Shown one piece after another: positions 60,343 to 64,000 of a stretch of 64,000 bases of DNA (positions are counted from its first letter, which is position 1; each line of letters begins with the position of its first letter). The stretch is from Sambucus nigra (taxonomy: Eukaryota; Streptophyta; Magnoliopsida; Dipsacales; Adoxaceae), in the NCBI GenBank assembly GCA_949130495.1, contig OX422216.1, positions 361,298,605-361,362,604 on the forward strand. Reading direction: 5' to 3'. The notes under the pieces are model-generated. The model was not told the DNA's origin. It saw only the letters and a list, made by a program, of their open reading frames with translations, and did no database searches. A program made the translations under genes and the position numbers.

Positions 60343-60418
60343 TCGATCGATCGATGGCTGGGTTTGATCGATCGACACAGTCGATCGATCGATAGTCCGA
60401 GATCGATCGATCGATCGA
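60343..60418. repeat. TCGA tetranucleotide clusters in LTR D
   Basis: Four runs of ATCGATCGA type within 76 bp, separated by 8-12 nt; the counterpart of 9974-10010 in LTR A. Confidence 0.9.
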
Positions 60419-61507
60419 ACAGGGACAGACGCAGTTGTCTTCTTCGTTAATATTTTTCCTCCATTAACAAACCTTCAAACTCCATTATAATCCACCAAAC
60501 TTTGACCCAATGATCCTAACATATTTTCACATATACTAGGACGATTTCTAATGTGTCAAATACATCAAAACTCCAATTCCTTTAAAGAAATAATGAATTA
60601 AACCCCAAAATTTCTTGAAACCCTAGTTATGGTGTTCTTCCCATATTTTCATTCAAAATCCAGATTTTAATCCGAAAAATCATCAAGTCTAATCTGAATA
60701 TTAATCCTCTACATAGGTTAAATCATTCTACATGCGATTCCTATCCCAGCATGCATAAATATCATCTTTCTCCAATCAAAATAATGATTTAAACAAAACT
60801 ATTCAAAAACCCTACACATGGGTATTATAAATTTAAGATTTTTGCAATAAACAACTTGCCTTATGATCAGTAGGGTCTGAATTCATGGTTGTTGTTGATG
60901 ATTGATGATCTTCGTCATTCAATCCTTCTTCCCCAATAAGTTAATGGTAGAAATCCCTTTGAATCCTTTCCAAATCTTCTTTTTGCTTTAGAAAGTAGTG
61001 CCTGTCTCCTCTTTAATGGTATTGGTGTTGTCATGGGTGTTCTAACCCTAATTCCTCTATCATATGGCTGATATAAAACTCTAAATTTCGTAGGTCTCCA
61101 TACCCTCTTATGTTAAAAGACCAAAACGCCCCCGAACGGTCTCGGTTTAGTCCAAAATTACCCCGGGACTCAACTAGTACCCCCGGGTATACTATTTTGA
61201 CTAATTTGACCCTTCTGGACTCATCGGTGACCTCTAAATTATCATTTGAGTCACTTAAAAAAAATATTACTCGTTCTCACCCCAACACGATCTACACGCG
61301 TTAAGTAACTATTTACCACTCGCACTAAGTAAATAAAATGAGGCAATATTTATCGGTATCTATCTCTCGATTAATATACCAAAATTAAATTTTTTTAAAT
61401 AAAACTCTCTAAATTACTACTCTTACGTAATTTAAATTAAGCCGACATTTTCTCATTTAATTCTCCAATCTAATTAAATGGAATATTCAGAAATACGGGG
61501 TGTTACA

Positions 61508-61524
61508 TACTTCCCCCCTTGCAA
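61508..61524 (-). promoter_or_regulatory. polypurine tract of element D
   Basis: The minus strand reads TTGCAAGGGGGGAAGTA and ends at the LTR base TGTAACACC. Confidence 0.8.
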
Positions 61525-61697
61525 AGGAATTTCGTCCTCGAAATTAGGATAAGGCTGGTATTAAGGCTAAGGACCCTAGACATAATTGCATCCTCTAATA
61601 CCCAATGTCAAATCATCATATCCTAACGGTCGCCCCAAGTACATACCTTGCTTTATAATAAATTCTTATCGCACGTTACCCATGCCGCATATATCAT

Positions 61698-61874
61698 AAT
61701 TAAGTCTCACTACTTAATTTCTCATAGATTTCCCAATCCAACGTTAATTCTTGAAATTAAGTTTCTCCCTACTTAATTTACCCATTCGATCTATATCTCT
61801 ATATAACATCTAAGTTCCTACTATCACTCATAAGTAGAATATTATAGGGTATATATATCACACACAATATATAC
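61698..61874. repeat. hairpins with (T)CTCACT/TTCTCCCT loops next to the PPT of element D
   Basis: AATTAAGT-ctcact-ACTTAATT (61698-61719), AAATTAAGT-ttctccct-ACTTAATTT (61754-61779), CTACT/AGTAG (61818-61837) and GTATATAT/ATATATAC (61849-61874). All stems are perfect. Confidence 0.88.
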
Positions 61875-61884
61875 TTTAAGGAAA

Positions 61885-62247
61885 ATTGGTCCGGCAAAAT
61901 CATCGGCCCCAATAATCCTATCATTTACATTGGTACGGGAATCCATCGACCCCAAGGTAAATGTAATGCACCTGTTGGTTCAGACCTTTCGTCGATGCCA
62001 ATTTTCTTTATAATCGATTTGGTTCGGAAAATCATCGACCCCAAATCGATTCCTCAGGTATTGGTCCGGAACATCATCGACCCCAATACAGAGATTAAAC
62101 ACACTTACTATCGCACATAAGTAGGAAAAATCAATAGGTATATATATCGTACACATAACATATACTATCAACACTTATTTTATAATCACCCCCCTTCTAT
62201 AACACTTTTGGGGTTATTGGCTCGGAATTCCACCTCGATCACCAATA
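61885..62247. repeat. second array of variable-stem hairpins with constant loop, internal region D
   Basis: ATTGG/CCAAT (61885-61913), CATTTAC.TTGG/CCAA.GTAAATG (61922-61963), TTGG/CCAA (61975-62001), AATCGATTTGG/CCAAATCGATT (62012-62051, 11 bp, loop TTCGGAAAATCATCGACC), GTATTGG/CCAATAC (62058-62089, loop TCCGGAACATCATCGACC) and TATTGG/CCAATA (62215-62247). A further hairpin GTTCG/CGAAC lies at 62413-62433. Confidence 0.9.
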
Positions 62248-64000
62248 GTTATTAATCACTTGTCTCGGAATCACATTTCGAGCACCAATATATGTACATA
62301 TATCTCATCGCACATGAGTAGACAATTTGTGATCTATATTTTACACAATTCATATACCCTAAATGTCATACTCCAATAGAATGTCCTCATATCACGCGTT
62401 AAGGACTTAAAAGTTCGAAATGTCTACTCGAACCACACCCAAAGTACATGTATTGTTCGTAATCGGTACCCACGAACCTAATTCTCATGTACAGTCCATA
62501 TAGGCACTCACTCTACCTATAAATATGCTCATATAGGCATACATTCAACTTATGGATTGATCAGTGGGCTTCTCCAAAATTCCACTTATCGTAAGGGCGT
62601 ATCATCATTCTTTCTTACTAATTTTGAGTCGTAGGTAACACAACATACTCAAAATAAAACTTTAACGCTATTCCTTCCTGACCATCTCTCACAGGGTGGA
62701 ATTTTAGGATTTCACCCTGATTCACAATCATGTAGAGCGGCATCGTGCACTTGTGCACTCTCCCTTATCAACTACATACTAATCCATCCCGGTCACCCCA
62801 TTTTGCTACCCCAACGAAATGTTGGCTTAATTATGATGTTCATAACCCATCAATAATTTATAAATCTGCCTCCTCGTTCCATCATTGGAAATGTAGGTTC
62901 ACTACCACATTCCGTTTGTTCATTACGAGTCTATCTTGTCTATTAACTAGAGGTGTATTTGGAGACAATCTCACTATGTCTCTCCTCAACATCGCTTCCC
63001 ACTTACGTCATCTTTCTTCAAGTGGTACTCTATTCCCCTTTCTCTTCGGGTTTATTATACTTTACAATCCGTGCACTCTTCGCAATTGGCGCACTTTTTG
63101 GGTTGGTTACTTTATAAGAATCAACATTTTAGTAACACGAGTCACTCACAACACTCAGTCAAGTAGCACCTTGCGCTACTTCTTCACCACAGTTAGGTCT
63201 CCCATATCGAGAGATAACCTTGAACGGTTTCCCACCGACTTTCATCCCATAGGGTGTGTTGGATCTCTTAGCACATATAATCTTGGATCATCGTCAATCT
63301 CCCATGACGTTCAACCCATTTCATCGATACGACTTGATTCCTATTTTCCCCACCGTCGTACAAAAATATTCCGCATCCCTCTATCTCGGATGTCTAAGGA
63401 ATCCAATTGACTAGGGCGCCCATACACCCTTTTCTCCGTGCACATTTGCAAAAACATTGCAAATGTCGCACCCGTATCATGCTTTTCTTCAACTCCTGCT
63501 TAGTCTACACGACGTGACTACAATCTTGTGGGTATTCTCAATACACTATAGGATAAAAATCAAATCCTTGCCCACAAAGTCCCACTTATCCCTTTGTGGT
63601 GAGGTAAGACTTTCAGTGTTTCTCCACAACACTACCGGCTCCACTGATGTCCTAGCATCTAACAATGTCTCTTCTCCTGACGTGCATAAAAATTCAGTCG
63701 TATTCCCTTCCTCAACCGAACTTAAACAAGGGACTTCTTCCCATGTATTCTTACTGAGCATTATCGGAACAACACATAGTCGATATGCTCAAATTCGATT
63801 TCTCGACAACATGTGAAACCATACTCCAATATTTCTAAAGGAGTCAAGTGGCACCGCGCTTATAATATCACTAAGTCTTTAGCACTAATTACAACGGCGA
63901 GCTCGATCTCTCCGCTCAGCGGTCATACTACATACCTTGACTCACATCATTTAGGTTTCCACACACCGAAATCAATTACTATGAGATGTTCGTAATCTCC

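Larger units (their letters stand above)
58537..61507 (-). mobile_element. LTR D (2971 bp), 3' LTR of a minus-strand element
   Basis: On the + strand it runs TGTGACACCCCGCC to ACGGGGTGTTACA. Conserved boxes lie at 58611-58630 and 58997-59019. It is followed on the right by a PPT (minus strand TTGCAAGGGGGGAAGTA) and NFEDEIPL-encoding sequence, so it is a 3' LTR read on the minus strand. It contains hairpin arrays at 59365-59508 and 59656-59868, and TCGA clusters at 60343-60418. It lies inside LTR C and is therefore younger than C. Confidence 0.9.
61508..64000 (-). mobile_element. internal region of element D (continues past the window)
   Basis: Begins with the PPT (61508-61524). Then the minus strand encodes NFEDEIPLQGGK directly before the LTR, the tail seen in Tekay/Del chromoviruses. 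The next 700 bp is a hairpin array rather than the chromodomain expected there. No long minus-strand frame is visible to the window end. A 221-residue + strand frame (62745-63410) is antisense and without recognisable domain. The region is homologous by eye to 25541-27800. Confidence 0.6.

Noticed and set aside
62745..63410. 221-residue + strand open frame
   Set aside because: Antisense to the presumed internal region of element D, no recognisable domain, Ser/Thr/Ile-rich composition; not supported as a gene.

Overview
The window looks like intergenic DNA of a flowering plant. It is AT-rich and shows no recognisable host gene, rRNA or tRNA. Almost everything that can be identified is transposable element, nested several layers deep. 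The species cannot be named from the sequence. The plant assignment rests on Tat-type Ty3/gypsy elements with two RNase H domains and an antisense extra gene, long LTRs beginning TGTAACACCCC, an Athila-like primer site, and a plant-type Helitron end.

Layout. 1-4070 is the tandem-repeat-rich 3' part and 3' LTR of a + strand Tat-like element. 4071-7782 is a truncated minus-strand Tat element (G1: 5' LTR, PBS, gag, protease, with reverse transcriptase deleted). 7783-8027 and 21742-22608 are one older sequence split by a solo LTR (A, 8028-21741, TSD CCTAG). Inside that LTR sits the best-preserved element, TatA (10028-20686, TSD CCCAG): gag-pol on the minus strand and, between pol and the 3' LTR, an antisense, apparently intron-containing extra gene on the + strand. 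22609-25540 is another LTR of the A family (B), with internal sequence to about 27.8 kb. About 28.3-31.25 kb is a decayed Athila-like gag, PBS and LTR. 31.3-39.9 kb is a decayed + strand Tat relic. 43547-45721 is a solo LTR (E, TSD CTAAT) lying in a second, minus-strand Tat relic. 48.56-49.2 kb is a piece of Athila-like LTR interrupted by LTR C (49205 onward). C is itself split by a 7.5 kb non-autonomous Helitron (about 50.2-57.74 kb) and then by LTR D (58537-61507), whose internal region runs off the window.

How the parts relate. Only TatA approaches a complete gene set: gag, protease, RT, RNase H, second RNase H and integrase, plus the antisense gene. It is dead: it has many stops (mainly TAG), three 1-nt deletions, a lost gag start and a protease Asp-to-Asn change. 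The TSDs give the relative order: LTR A before TatA; C before both the Helitron and D. The most unusual signal is in the A/B/C/D/E LTR family. It is packed with short hairpins whose loops recur almost unchanged while their stems differ (clearest at 59656-59868 and 61885-62089). The same LTRs share two conserved boxes across otherwise diverged copies.
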